Assembly: GCF_001468465.1 (NCBI RefSeq)
Contig: NZ_LNSA01000012.1
Location: forward strand, 51,199 to 115,198
Length of the DNA: 64,000 nucleotides
Source of the DNA: Sphingopyxis sp. H115
Lineage (GTDB): Bacteria > Pseudomonadota > Alphaproteobacteria > Sphingomonadales > Sphingomonadaceae
Reading direction: 5' to 3'
In this document: positions 1 to 8,100 of the stretch, piece by piece
Layout of the letters: every line of letters starts with the position of its first letter
How positions within the stretch are numbered: position 1 is the stretch's first letter
The notes under the pieces: model-generated
What the model was told of the DNA's origin: nothing
The model's input: the letters and a program-made list of their open reading frames with translations, nothing else
Database searches by the model: none
Position numbers and translations under genes: made by a program

Positions 1-1283
1 CTGATGAAGGTGCCGTCGAGGAACACGACCTCGACCGCAGCACCGGTGGGCATCTCGACGACCGGCTGATATTGCTCGGCCCGTTCGATCAGATAATCGG
101 AGAGAGTGTTCCCGGCGTTGGCCGCGCCGCCGCCAATCGCCTGAATGCCGACATCGGAAGCTGACGGGAGCACGGGATCTTGGGAAATCCGGGGGATCTG
201 GTTGGCACCCTGGAAGGCGTTGCCTACCCCGCTCACCAGCCCTGCAAGAAAGGCTTGCGTGGTCAGCGAGCCTTCACGGCTGACAACCCGTCCGCGAACG
301 CCGACTTTGCCGCCAAAGGCAATGAAGCCCTTGACCTCTGACACCGCAAAGCGCCCGCCGGGCTGCGCGCAGGTCATGCGCTGTAGCTTCACATAGACCT
401 TTTCGCTGGAGAGATCGCCGTAAGCCGCACCATTGACCATGCAGCCCTGCACGCGGGTCGCGAGCAGCTTGCCGTCACCATAGACCGAGCGCGCCGGGCC
501 CGTGATGCGCAGAAGAACCGGCAGAGGGTCACTCTGGCTGCGGGTATTGGTCGTCGCATCAACGCCGACCACCACGGTGGCATTCGCGATTGAATTGGGC
601 GGAAGGTAGTTCGGGGAGTCGGTGTAAACCGCAGGGGCCTTGGCGGGATCAATGCGCGAGCCCGTCCCGCCTGCTTGCGCGAAGGACACCATCTGCACGT
701 CGCTGCCGCGGCGGGGGATTGCGGCGGAAGGTGCGCCGGATGCAGCTGGCGAAGACACGCCCATATCACGGGCAGCCGCAACAGGTCCGGGCGCAGTCGG
801 GCGGGCATTGCCCCTGGTGACCTGCTGGCGCAGTTGCTGGTTCTCACGCTCATAGGCCTCGAGTACCTGCTGCCCGTCGCGCGCCATCGCGGCATTTTCA
901 CCGCGCAGAGCCTGAATCTCGCTTTGCAACTGCGCAACCTGGCCAGCCTGCGCTTCGACGCCCTTGAGACGCTGATCCTGGGAGTTAACCTGACCCTCGT
1001 AGATGGCCATCCATTCCTGATCGACGCGCTGTCGGTTCATCAGGGCATCAGTCGAAACCTCGGTCTCGTGCCCAGGCTTGGTTGCCTCTTCAACCACGGT
1101 TTCCGTCCGCAAGACATACATGGTCGAAGCCACGACCGCGACACCACCCAGCCCAAAAAACAGCATTCTCTGCCGCTTCTGTGCCTTGTCATTGTCGATG
1201 ATCGAGCCCGTTTCATCGACCGCATCGCGGCCATCGGCCTCGGCGCCATCCAGATCCTTGGGCTTGCGCTTGAGAAAATCCAT
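1..1283 (-). CDS. traB: TraB, F-type conjugation channel protein (partial, runs off left edge)
   Basis: TraB is the inner-membrane component of F-type type IV secretion that spans the periplasm and joins TraK and TraV at the outer membrane (family knowledge). The reading frame is open from an ATG at 1283 to base 1, giving 427 codons without a stop, so the C-terminus is outside the window. Visible parts are a charged cytoplasmic N-terminus, one membrane segment at about residues 40-58, a Gln/Glu-rich stretch at about 80-150 that looks like coiled coil, a Pro/Ala-rich linker, and the TraB-type globular region with GCMVNGAAYGDLSSEKVYVK. It follows traK by 5 nt in the order traA-L-E-K-B typical of F-like systems. 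Identification is firm; only completeness is unknown. Confidence 0.9.
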   Translation of the reverse strand, partial: MDFLKRKPKDLDGAEADGRDAVDETGSIIDNDKAQKRQRMLFFGLGGVAVVASTMYVLRTETVVEEATKPGHETEVSTDALMNRQRVDQEWMAIYEGQVNSQDQRLKGVEAQAGQVAQLQSEIQALRGENAAMARDGQQVLEAYERENQQLRQQVTRGNARPTAPGPVAAARDMGVSSPAASGAPSAAIPRRGSDVQMVSFAQAGGTGSRIDPAKAPAVYTDSPNYLPPNSIANATVVVGVDATTNTRSQSDPLPVLLRITGPARSVYGDGKLLATRVQGCMVNGAAYGDLSSEKVYVKLQRMTCAQPGGRFAVSEVKGFIAFGGKVGVRGRVVSREGSLTTQAFLAGLVSGVGNAFQGANQIPRISQDPVLPSASDVGIQAIGGGAANAGNTLSDYLIERAEQYQPVVEMPTGAAVEVVFLDGTFI

Positions 1284-1288
1284 GAGGC

Positions 1289-2089
1289 TTACCTTCCTGC
1301 AGGCACGACCACGTAAGCAGCAGTCGCCTGCCCGCTTGCGAGGTTGGGGTTGGAAATTGTGACGGCGATTGCACCGTCCCCGGCGATGAGTTCTTCGCGA
1401 AGCGCGATCGGTGAGGAGCTGGCATTCTCGATGCGCAGGACCTTCCCGGTCATCGTCGGGCTGCGATACTCGGTGAGGAGCTGAACCTTCATATCGCCGA
1501 CGTTGACCGGGGCACGGGCCGCATCGCGGATCTCGAAGCCGGTCACCGGGCGCTGTTCGAACATCGCCCTGACGAGCCCGACAGCGCGATCCTGCAACGA
1601 ACCCGATGCTGTAAGGACCTCAGGCTTGGCGGAAGGATTTTCGATATCGGCATTCGCCACAAAAACCTGCACCGCACTGTCACCGCCAATCTGGCAGTCG
1701 AACTTGTAGACAAGGCCCTTTTGCGTCGTCCCGAAGAAGGAGATGTTCGGCTTTGCATAGGCTTCGGGAACCGAGATGTAGATATCGCCGCGGGTGGGTT
1801 CGTGGACGATCGAGAAGTCTTGACCCTCGACGCCAGTTTGCACTCGGGACACCGACACAAACCGGTCATCCTTCAGCGAAATGCGCGTCAGGTCGGCCTT
1901 GGATGCCCGGCAGCGAACCTCTCCATTGTCGACGGCGAGGATGTTTTCGTCAGCAAAGGCTGGCGTGGCCGCCATGACGAAGCCGACCGAGAAAAGCGCA
2001 GCGCCAAGCCCACGAAGAAAATGGCTGTCGATGCGGAAAAGCAACGGCGCGCCTGAGGCAAGGCAGAGCGTCGAGACAGAGAAGGTCAT
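1289..2089 (-). CDS. traK: TraK, outer-membrane secretin-like conjugation protein
   Basis: 266 residues. TraK is the periplasmic, secretin-like part of the F-type outer-membrane core complex and works with TraV and TraB (family knowledge). The N-terminus has a hydrophobic stretch with an Ala-rich end near residues 28-46 (AALFSVGFVMAATPAFA), consistent with export. The body carries a TraK-like beta-rich pattern including GDIYISVPEAYA and a middle domain with KFDCQIGG. The ATG overlaps the traE stop by 4 nt and traB starts 5 nt after the stop, so translation is probably coupled. The true start may be an internal codon nearer the signal peptide, because the first ~25 residues are longer than needed. 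Confidence 0.9.
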   Translation of the reverse strand: MTFSVSTLCLASGAPLLFRIDSHFLRGLGAALFSVGFVMAATPAFADENILAVDNGEVRCRASKADLTRISLKDDRFVSVSRVQTGVEGQDFSIVHEPTRGDIYISVPEAYAKPNISFFGTTQKGLVYKFDCQIGGDSAVQVFVANADIENPSAKPEVLTASGSLQDRAVGLVRAMFEQRPVTGFEIRDAARAPVNVGDMKVQLLTEYRSPTMTGKVLRIENASSSPIALREELIAGDGAIAVTISNPNLASGQATAAYVVVPAGR

Positions 2090-2652
2090 TGGTTCGCTCC
2101 TTCCTTCTTAACGACGACACCAAACCCCTTCAGGCGCAGCGACACGCCGGTGTAGGTCCAGTGAAATTCGAAGATCTTGTGCTCGCGGCGCACGTCCTTG
2201 GATCCGACGATGGTATGAAGGACGCCGCCGACCTGGCTGGTGAGGTTTTCCGGATCGGTACGGATCCAGTTGATCGTGACAAACTGGGTCACCTGCGACC
2301 CCTCCTGTTCAGCCACGATCCGCAGGAGCTTGGCCTTGAGAGCCCCGCGCGCCTCCGGCGCGGAAATGGACACGATGCCATCAAGCCAGTACTGGAGTGT
2401 TTCGGGCGAGCGGTTGAGCGCGAGCTGCGCGGTGTCGCGCGTCACGGCCTCAAGATATTCGGGCGTGAGCGCCGCAGAGCTCAGCGTCATCTGGCTGGGC
2501 AGGATGGGCTGCAGCACGACCTCGCGGTCCCGCGTCGATGCCGCGGTGAACATGACCACCACGAGAATGCCGAGCACGACACAGATGAGCGCAAGCAGGT
2601 TGCGTTGCTTGAGGGTCCGCTGCGACGCCTCATGAGCAAAAGAGATTTCCAT
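2086..2652 (-). CDS. traE: TraE, F-type conjugation protein (VirB5/VirB8-like family)
   Basis: 188 residues, the usual TraE length. TraE is an inner-membrane-anchored pilus assembly protein of F-type systems (family knowledge). One N-terminal membrane helix is visible at about residues 19-38 (LLALICVVLGILVVVMF), followed by a soluble periplasmic domain with a TraE-like LTPEYLEAVTRDTAQLALNRSP segment and a C-terminal YTGVSLRLKGFGV. It lies 1 nt after traL and overlaps traK by 4 nt, consistent with one transcript. Confidence 0.9.
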   Translation of the reverse strand: MEISFAHEASQRTLKQRNLLALICVVLGILVVVMFTAASTRDREVVLQPILPSQMTLSSAALTPEYLEAVTRDTAQLALNRSPETLQYWLDGIVSISAPEARGALKAKLLRIVAEQEGSQVTQFVTINWIRTDPENLTSQVGGVLHTIVGSKDVRREHKIFEFHWTYTGVSLRLKGFGVVVKKEGANQ

Positions 2653-2653
2653 A

Positions 2654-2938
2654 TCAGCCCGCCATCACACGAAGATGAGATGGCGGAGCGACCTTCAGAC
2701 CGAAGAATTCTCCCGGCAAATGCCAATAGGCAAAATGCAGGACCCAATGCATCGAACGCCCAGCTTTGACTTTGCGATAGCCGAACCACGCAGCCAGGGC
2801 CAAAAGAAGCCCGATGACAACGTGCTGAGCGAGGATGCCCCAGGTGAAGGGTATGACCATCACCAGGAATTCATCCAGGGTCCAGAACCCGATCAGTTCT
2901 GGATCGTCGAGATGTTTTGGGATCGAATACTGGTCCAA
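2654..2938 (-). CDS. traL: TraL, F-type pilus assembly membrane protein
   Basis: 94 residues, typical of TraL, a small inner-membrane protein required for F-pilus assembly (family knowledge). The sequence opens with the TraL-like IPKHLDDPELIGFWTLDE, followed by hydrophobic stretches at about residues 26-36 and 38-52. The start is a TTG at 2938 with a GGAG Shine-Dalgarno about 7 nt upstream; no ATG fits better. Its stop is 1 nt before the traE start. It is separated from traA by 89 nt, which could hold a processing site or partial terminator that sets the pilin:TraL ratio (inference). Confidence 0.88.
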   Translation of the reverse strand: MDQYSIPKHLDDPELIGFWTLDEFLVMVIPFTWGILAQHVVIGLLLALAAWFGYRKVKAGRSMHWVLHFAYWHLPGEFFGLKVAPPSHLRVMAG

Positions 2939-3027
2939 GGATCAACTCCGCCAGAGGGAGGACAAGTAGCGGCAGCCCAAAGGGTGAACTGCGGTACCCT
3001 TGCCATCATGAAGCGAGGGCGCAGCGT

Positions 3028-3345
3028 TCAGACCGTGCCGGTAACCGAGGCGGTGACGATCGGAATGCCGGTCCCGGCGCCGACGCCGACGCCCACAGGG
3101 ATTGCGACCTGACCGAGCGAGAAGCGGCCCGACGCCAGCGCCACGATCCCGCCGGCGAGCGAGAGCACGGTGATGATCCGGCCCCCGGAGCCTTCAAGGA
3201 AGCCGGTGAACTGGGCGAGAGCGGTGTTGAAGGTCGTGTCGGCCCCCGCCATTGCGGCATCAGCGCCGAACACGCTGGCGGCCGCGAGCGCCGCAACCGC
3301 AACAGCAAGCGTGCCGCTGCGATTCTTCAGATCGAGACTTGTCAT
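3028..3345 (-). CDS. traA: TraA-like conjugative pilin precursor
   Basis: 105 residues. The placement first in a traA-L-E-K-B operon and the architecture fit an F-type pilin: a long Ala-rich leader (residues ~11-34) ending AMAGADTTF, a short polar stretch, then two hydrophobic helices at about 57-72 and 81-100 with SGRFSLGQV between them. The ATG at 3343-3345 (minus sense) has GGGAAAA just upstream. The long upstream open frame to 4059 is not used: it crosses a repeat array and a gene on the other strand. Pilins diverge quickly, so the call rests on position plus topology more than on sequence. Confidence 0.85.
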   Translation of the reverse strand: MTSLDLKNRSGTLAVAVAALAAASVFGADAAMAGADTTFNTALAQFTGFLEGSGGRIITVLSLAGGIVALASGRFSLGQVAIPVGVGVGAGTGIPIVTASVTGTV

Positions 3346-3471
3346 TGAGTTTTCCCTTTCGGTTGGATGCTGGCGTCTGCCGCCACAGCCAAAATCCGAC
3401 CGAGGAGAACCTTTTCTCAACAGCGAAGTGTCAGGATTTCTAAGGAAATGAGAGATTGGGGCAGAATTGAA

Positions 3472-3625
3472 CCCCACCCAGGATTCGATTCGCTCCCAGC
3501 CTGGGAATGAGTATTTCCCACCGTGGTCCAATTTGCGACCCACACCGGGGATATTTGTGCCCCACAGCGGGCGAAAATCAGCCCCAAGGTGGAGAGGAAT
3601 CCGCCCCACGGGTAAAAGGATGACC
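3472..3625. repeat. Seven degenerate direct repeats with exact 22-bp period
   Basis: Units begin at 3472, 3494, 3516, 3538, 3560, 3582 and 3604. Each begins with a CCCCAC-like block (CCCCAC, TCCCAG, TCCCAC, ACCCAC, CCCCAC, CCCCAA, CCCCAC). Units 1-6 have GG at positions 10-11, and most have an A/T triplet near positions 17-19. A degenerate eighth half-unit is visible just left, at 3450-3471. The 22-bp period equals about two helical turns, so equivalent bases face one side of the DNA. The array lies between the divergent traA (minus) and the 3691 gene (plus). It could be an iteron, a partition site or an operator; no protein is assigned. Confidence 0.85.
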
Positions 3626-3690
3626 CGGAAACCGCGCAGTTGCAGGATGACAAGTTCAGACGCTGCCACATCGAGAGAAAGGAGATCGAA

Positions 3691-4080
3691 TTGAGCAAAA
3701 GCACGCATGTAGCCCACGAGATTTCCATCAGCGCACACGCCTTCGAAGATATCGTCAGGGCCATCGCAGCACTCAGCCTTGAGCAGACGCGCTTTGTTAC
3801 GTTCAAAGACGTCATTCTCCATGCGCTGGAGCGGTATCCAGCCCTCAAAGATGGACATTCCGCAGCGCTGGAGACCCTGCTTCCGGTGGACGGACCCGTT
3901 CGGATCTACGTCCGTCTCAATTCTACGGACAATGCGGCGGTCGAGCGGCTGAAAGGCGAGCTGAACGCCGCTACCAAGGCTCATTGCGGGGTGCGCGAAA
4001 CACTGATTTTCTGCGCAATGTTGGTAGCGGAAGGCGAATTTTCCGCTTGCAAAATGCAAATCGACAAAGTCAAACTATGA
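3691..4080 (+). CDS. Small protein of unknown function next to the 22-bp repeats
   Basis: 129 residues from a TTG at 3691, chosen because GAGAAAGGAG lies 6 nt upstream; the frame is open further upstream to an ATG at 3640 but that lacks a Shine-Dalgarno. Not recognised as a named family. It has two similar-looking halves: residues ~10-45 (EISISAHAFEDIVRAIAAL) and ~70-110 (PVRIYVRLNSTDNAAVERL), each a short strand followed by helices. That is the outline of ribbon-helix-helix DNA-binding proteins, but this is only an impression. Its position directly after the repeat array makes it the obvious candidate to bind it. Confidence 0.6.
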   Translation: MSKSTHVAHEISISAHAFEDIVRAIAALSLEQTRFVTFKDVILHALERYPALKDGHSAALETLLPVDGPVRIYVRLNSTDNAAVERLKGELNAATKAHCGVRETLIFCAMLVAEGEFSACKMQIDKVKL

Positions 4081-4108
4081 AACTGCATGGAGTGGAATAC
4101 ATGGGATC

Positions 4109-4612
4109 GTGGAGGCACGCATGTGCGAAGGGACGGAAGATGGAGTCGCCAGCAGAGCTCACAGCGTAAACCAACTGTATGCAGCGCTCATCAAGGAACA
4201 GATGAGGCTGCAGAACACAAGCTTGCGCAAATTGACCGATGAAGGCGTGATCAAAGAAAGTCGGCGTAAAAAGTTCTTCGACAAGGTCGAAGATGGAAAC
4301 CTGACGATCGACGAATTCCAACGCGTCCTGCTCCATCTGAAAATCGACCCTATCCGAGCAGGCCTCGTTCTGCTGTGCTATGAAAGCGCTAGCTCCTACG
4401 AAGACCCATGCTGCGAGACGACGGCATTGGTTGCGGTCGCACTGGCGGCCCGGCTACCAAGCGAACTCGCAGCCTGCGAAGGGCAGTTCGAGACCATTCG
4501 TCAAAGCCTGTGTGACACGATCGCCCGCAAGACATCGTCGGCCATCGCCAAACACCATATGTCGCTCGAAAGCCGGCATAACGGCGGCGGTTTTGAACAT
4601 GCCTACGCTTGA
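4109..4612 (+). CDS. Hypothetical protein, possible helix-turn-helix regulator
   Basis: 167 residues if the ATG at 4109 is used; a second ATG at 4121 is also possible. Not recognised. Residues ~20-80 are helical and contain LRKLTDEGVIKESRRKKFFDKVEDGNLTIDEF split over two helices, followed by LHLKIDPIRAGLVL. This spacing resembles a Xre-like helix-turn-helix with a downstream dimerisation helix, but no canonical motif can be claimed. It lies 28 nt after the preceding gene on the same strand and upstream of the small 4703 gene, so the three may be one transcript ending at the terminator near 4950. Confidence 0.55.
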   Translation: MEARMCEGTEDGVASRAHSVNQLYAALIKEQMRLQNTSLRKLTDEGVIKESRRKKFFDKVEDGNLTIDEFQRVLLHLKIDPIRAGLVLLCYESASSYEDPCCETTALVAVALAARLPSELAACEGQFETIRQSLCDTIARKTSSAIAKHHMSLESRHNGGGFEHAYA

Positions 4613-4702
4613 GCCTTGTACGGCGGAACGAGCCCGCGCTGCATGACGAACCGCGTGACTGGTCACGGGCAAACGCCCTGCACCGCACAGCGAAGCGCAA
4701 AT

Positions 4703-4918
4703 ATGGCGCAGCACCGGAAAGCGGAGCAAAGACGCAAACGCCGTCAGGATGGTTTGCGCCCCCTCGAAATCTGGCTGCCAGCAGCCATGATTGCGATGAT
4801 TGACGAGCTCAAAAGGGATAATCTGTCGTCCCGAGAGGCGATCATCACGGCAATCGTGGCGAAAACGCTGAGCGTCAGGCCACCTGAAACATCTGAAGGA
4901 CAACCGATGATGCTCTGA
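4703..4918 (+). CDS. Small ribbon-helix-helix-like protein
   Basis: 71 residues from the ATG at 4703. A basic N-terminus (HRKAEQRRKRRQDG) is followed by LRPLEIWLPAAMIAMIDEL and LSSREAIITAIVAKTL: a short strand with two helices, the layout of plasmid ribbon-helix-helix regulators or antitoxins. No toxin gene follows. The stop codon is 5 nt before a strong terminator hairpin, so the gene ends its transcription unit. The longer frame beginning at 4616 is possible, but its first 29 residues look like non-coding sequence. Confidence 0.6.
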   Translation: MAQHRKAEQRRKRRQDGLRPLEIWLPAAMIAMIDELKRDNLSSREAIITAIVAKTLSVRPPETSEGQPMML

Positions 4919-4923
4919 AATTG

Positions 4924-4955
4924 AAAGGGGGCCCCGCGCCAACGGGACCCCCTTT
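4924..4955 (+). terminator. Strong hairpin terminator after the 4703 gene
   Basis: AAAGGGGG(C)CCCG and CGGG(A)CCCCCTTT form a long GC stem with a six-base loop. The A-run at the 5' arm and T-run at the 3' arm make it a plausible bidirectional intrinsic terminator. Confidence 0.8.
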
Positions 4956-5116
4956 AACGCATCCTGTTGCCAGAGCGCCAAGTTCACCTCGCTTTCTAGC
5001 AACAGACCGAATGGCAAACAAGCGCTTCTGCGCGCGATGAAACGCGCCCGAACGCTGCCAAGAATCGCCGCACCAGCTGGTGCATATGAAAGGGAGGTCA
5101 GCGACGCAGACATGAA

Positions 5117-5184
5117 AAACCCGGGCAGCGCCCGGGCCTTTCGAAGGAAGCTGTAATTTGCCGCGCCAAAGCGTGGCGAGAGAC
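5117..5184 (-). ncRNA. Candidate antisense RNA opposite the repC leader
   Basis: On the minus strand a TTGCAA (-35, + coordinates 5213-5218) is followed after 16 bp by TAGCTT (-10, 5191-5196). This predicts a start near 5184 and an RNA of about 65-70 nt. The RNA would fold a small CGCCA/TGGCG hairpin and then a perfect CCCGGG stem followed by TTTTT (plus strand 5116-5137). Placement 100 nt upstream of a RepC-like gene, size and terminator match the counter-transcribed RNAs that control repC in repABC plasmids (family knowledge). Not demonstrated here. The rest of 4956-5288 contains no convincing gene. Confidence 0.45.
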
Positions 5185-5288
5185 ACCGGCAAGCTACCTG
5201 CTCCCTCACAACTTGCAAGCATTTTTCGCAACGTTTGCGGGCAATGTTTTTTGTCTGTGCCGCACCTCAGGACTGAGGAAGCGAAGGG

Positions 5289-6767
5289 ATGACTATTGTC
5301 CAGAATCAGGCAGCCTGGGAGGTGGATAGCCGCCGCCGGGGAGGGCCAGCAGCGATCGGCGCCTGTCTGCCAAAACTGGGGATGCTCGAGACCGAACAGC
5401 TGACCAAGATCGCCTTCATGGAAGACCCGGCAGATCGGGCAAGACATGCTGCGCGCGTCAGCAAGATGATGCGAGGGTTCGGACATACCGGGACCGAAAG
5501 TGCAGGCAGACAGCGGCGGCGCAAACTGCTCGATATCATCGAGACCTTCGTGAGAATGCCGCCCGTGACTATCGATGTTCCGAGGATCGTCTGGCGCGAT
5601 CTTTACGATGCCGCCGCGAGCATCGCCGCCATGAATATCGACTGGGACAGCCGCTGCGGCCCCCTCATCGCCGCCTCGAACGACCATCTCAAATGCCGGA
5701 TAGGATGGACCGCCGCGCGCAAGAACATCAGGCGCCTTGCCGAATACGGCCTGATCATCCCCTATTGCCTCGCGGGCAACGGCAAACGATTTCTTGGATC
5801 ACGAGACAGCCTGGATCGCTCTGACGCCTCAGGATGGTCGCTAGCCCCGCTGCTCCTCCTCGAAGATTACCTCACACAGCTCGCCGCCACCGAAAAGGCC
5901 CTGGCCGAGCAGAACCTGATCCTGCCCAAGGAGATTCGAAAGGCAACAAGCAGCGCCTACCGGCTGCTGCGGCCGTTCGAGCAGGGCCACCCCTGGGCTG
6001 ACAAGGCCAGAAAGAAGCTCGATGCGATCGCTGCGGCGCGGCGCATATACCAGAGGCGGAAAGGATCCATGGACGCGATCGGCGTGCTCGGCCGCCTCGC
6101 CGAGGTCGCAACGCGGCTGCTTGATCGGTTGTCAGAGCGCATATCGCTCGGCGAGATTGCGTCGCTGACACCTTCCGGGGACACTAGGGTGCGCCGGGAT
6201 GGCCACCATCAATACAGTCCTGAAGAAGCTCTTGAATCTGTATCCGGCTTGGCGGAGGGCGCTTGCCGACGGGAACCTGATGACGTTCGAACCACGCCTG
6301 ATGCCGACAGGGTGAAGCAAGAAACAGCCGATGCTTGTCAGAACGCGCTGGTCTCTGCCGACACGAATGATGTCTACGGCATCCAGCGATCGGGGTTCGT
6401 TTGGGCCGAAGCCTCTGCCCTCTTCCCTTTCATCGACGGTATGGTCGAAATCGCGAGACGGCCCGGCCTGACCGAGCTTCACGCGGTCGCTCGCGTCTGC
6501 CAGATAGGTCAGGCTACAGCCGCTCGGGCAAGCGCCATGCTAGGGACAGAGATCGCACTCCTCTGCGCGCTAATCACCGGGCATCACCTGGCCAACGGAC
6601 AAATCCGCAAGACCCCCGATGCATACATGCAAGCACTGGTGCGGCGCGCCCGCAGCGGTGAGCTCAATCTCGGCCACACGCTGCTCGGCCGCAGAAAGGC
6701 AGTATTCGGCCAGGGGGATACAAGGGCTTCGAATATGCGTATCTCTGTTCGATCATCGATGCACTAG
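5289..6767 (+). CDS. repC: RepC-like plasmid replication initiator
   Basis: 492 residues from the ATG at 5289, with GAAGGG just upstream. The N-terminal half has the RepC-type winged-helix pattern: SNDHLKCRIGWTAARKNIRR, then LAEYGLIIPY and GNGKRF, where RepC proteins recognise the origin. The C-terminal region (about residues 385-470) has the RepC tail pattern of a helix with MVEIARRPGL, then AASAMLG-like and ALITGHH segments, and ending PDAYMQALVRRARSGELNLG. The family initiates replication of repABC plasmids, often at an origin inside repC itself. Here it is solitary: no repA/repB precede it. It is longer than the usual ~400-440 residues because of a weakly conserved insert at ~280-370. Assignment is by pattern, so moderate to good. 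Confidence 0.75.
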   Translation: MTIVQNQAAWEVDSRRRGGPAAIGACLPKLGMLETEQLTKIAFMEDPADRARHAARVSKMMRGFGHTGTESAGRQRRRKLLDIIETFVRMPPVTIDVPRIVWRDLYDAAASIAAMNIDWDSRCGPLIAASNDHLKCRIGWTAARKNIRRLAEYGLIIPYCLAGNGKRFLGSRDSLDRSDASGWSLAPLLLLEDYLTQLAATEKALAEQNLILPKEIRKATSSAYRLLRPFEQGHPWADKARKKLDAIAAARRIYQRRKGSMDAIGVLGRLAEVATRLLDRLSERISLGEIASLTPSGDTRVRRDGHHQYSPEEALESVSGLAEGACRREPDDVRTTPDADRVKQETADACQNALVSADTNDVYGIQRSGFVWAEASALFPFIDGMVEIARRPGLTELHAVARVCQIGQATAARASAMLGTEIALLCALITGHHLANGQIRKTPDAYMQALVRRARSGELNLGHTLLGRRKAVFGQGDTRASNMRISVRSSMH

Positions 6768-6776
6768 GTCCGACTC

Positions 6777-7052
6777 ATGAAGCAGGAAGCCCTTATCGCT
6801 TGGACATCGCTCTACATCGGCGTGGGAATGATGGCGCTGATCTGCGCAGTGCTCTCAGTTGTCGTCACGGCTGACGACTGGCGGAGTGGCAGGTGGCGAC
6901 CCACGCACCAAACGGGGCTCCAGAAAGCTCTGGTCATCCCGAAGCTCTGGCTGCGCTGGCAGCTCAACTACCTCAAGGGCGCGCCAGTCATCCTGGCAAT
7001 CAGCGTGTACTATGCTCGGCACGTCGGTTTCTCAGTGTTCTGGGACGTCTGA
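6777..7052 (+). CDS. Small membrane protein of unknown function
   Basis: 91 residues, starting 9 nt after the repC stop and so probably cotranscribed with it. Two hydrophobic segments are visible, at about residues 12-32 (LYIGVGMMALICAVLSVVV) and 68-86. Between them is a Trp/Arg-rich stretch. The last 21 nt overlap the 3' end of the convergent transglycosylase gene. No family recognised. Confidence 0.55.
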   Translation: MKQEALIAWTSLYIGVGMMALICAVLSVVVTADDWRSGRWRPTHQTGLQKALVIPKLWLRWQLNYLKGAPVILAISVYYARHVGFSVFWDV

Positions 7053-7913
7053 TCGTCCATCGAATGAGGCAAGCATTACCCTGCGAAACGGATTGGGCGC
7101 GGGAAGTGCTGCCGAAGTCAGCGACACGCCGCCGGTCGAATTCGGAATGCCAATTGAGCCCATGATCGTACGCACATAGTTGCGGGTCTCACGAAACGGC
7201 GGGATACCGCCAAATTGGTCCACGCGTCCCGGGCCTGCATTATAGGCAGCCAGTGCAAGCTCCCATGTCCCGAAGCGATCCAACTGCTCGCGCAGATACC
7301 GCGCGCCGCCGACAAGGTTTTGCCGCACATCCCAAGGGTCGGTGACACGCAGATATTGGGCCGTACCGGGCATAAGCTGAGCCATGCCCATCGCACCGGC
7401 ACTGCTTCGGGCGAAGGGACGATATCTGCTTTCCTGCGCCAGCAAGGCGTCAAATAGAACAACGGGCACGCCGGCATCGCAAGCGACGTCGACGATCAGG
7501 TTGAAATAGGCGGTCCGGCGAGCCTGAGCATCGCCGCTGATACCATATCGCGGGAAGAAGCTGCGGGACTGGCAGAGTGGGTCATCCTGCGAAGGGCGGA
7601 ATGGTGAAGAAGCAGGGCTCATGAATGATGCACCTGCCCGCATCCACGAAGGAACAGCGGGACGCGCGGCATAGGGATTGATCGTGAAGCTGTGAGGGAC
7701 CAACTCAAAGTCGCCGTGCAACTCTGGTGAAAACGCATCCACTGGAGCCGGAGGCACTTCCACTGATTGCTCGAGATCGACCGCCCCGCGCAACTGTGGG
7801 CGGAGCACAGCAAAATCCGGTTTTGCCTCTGGCACAAACACGTCGAGCATGGCTTCGCGCGCCGATGATGGCGTCGGCGTCAAAGCGACCAGCAAAAATA
7901 GAAGATTTTTCAT
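7032..7913 (-). CDS. Conjugation-type lytic transglycosylase (SLT domain)
   Basis: 293 residues from the ATG at 7913 with a signal peptide (MKNLLFLLVALTPTPSSA). The C-terminal third is a clear soluble lytic transglycosylase domain: the catalytic Glu in LLAQESRYRPFA, then SSAGAMGMAQLMPGTAQ, WDVRQNLVGGARYL and LALAAYNAGPGRV. Such enzymes (TrbN/VirB1-like) open the peptidoglycan for assembly of the conjugation channel. The N-terminal ~130 residues are low-complexity and Pro-rich. The gene is separated from the main tra operon by the repC region, so it may be expressed on its own. Identity of the fold is certain; the conjugative role is inferred from context. Confidence 0.88.
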   Translation of the reverse strand: MKNLLFLLVALTPTPSSAREAMLDVFVPEAKPDFAVLRPQLRGAVDLEQSVEVPPAPVDAFSPELHGDFELVPHSFTINPYAARPAVPSWMRAGASFMSPASSPFRPSQDDPLCQSRSFFPRYGISGDAQARRTAYFNLIVDVACDAGVPVVLFDALLAQESRYRPFARSSAGAMGMAQLMPGTAQYLRVTDPWDVRQNLVGGARYLREQLDRFGTWELALAAYNAGPGRVDQFGGIPPFRETRNYVRTIMGSIGIPNSTGGVSLTSAALPAPNPFRRVMLASFDGRSDVPEH

Positions 7914-8100
7914 GACCACACCTTTCGGCGTGGTTCGGATATCGCCCCACTTTTCTAAATGAACAGGCGGGGCATGGCAATCGCCCAGAATCTGGCATCG
8001 CACAGACGAAAGCGGCGTTGGCCATCGCGAGCCGTGCCGGAGAAGGTCGGGTCGATCCAGAGGGGAAAGATGGTGAGGCTGAGCTGAGAGGAGCGAGTTT

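Noticed and set aside
3472..3625. CRISPR array
   Set aside because: The repeats are contiguous and degenerate with no unique spacers, and no cas genes are present.
3346..4059. N-terminal extension of traA to a 343-residue protein
   Set aside because: The extension would cross the repeat array and the 3691 gene, whereas the internal ATG at 3345 has a Shine-Dalgarno and yields a pilin of normal length.
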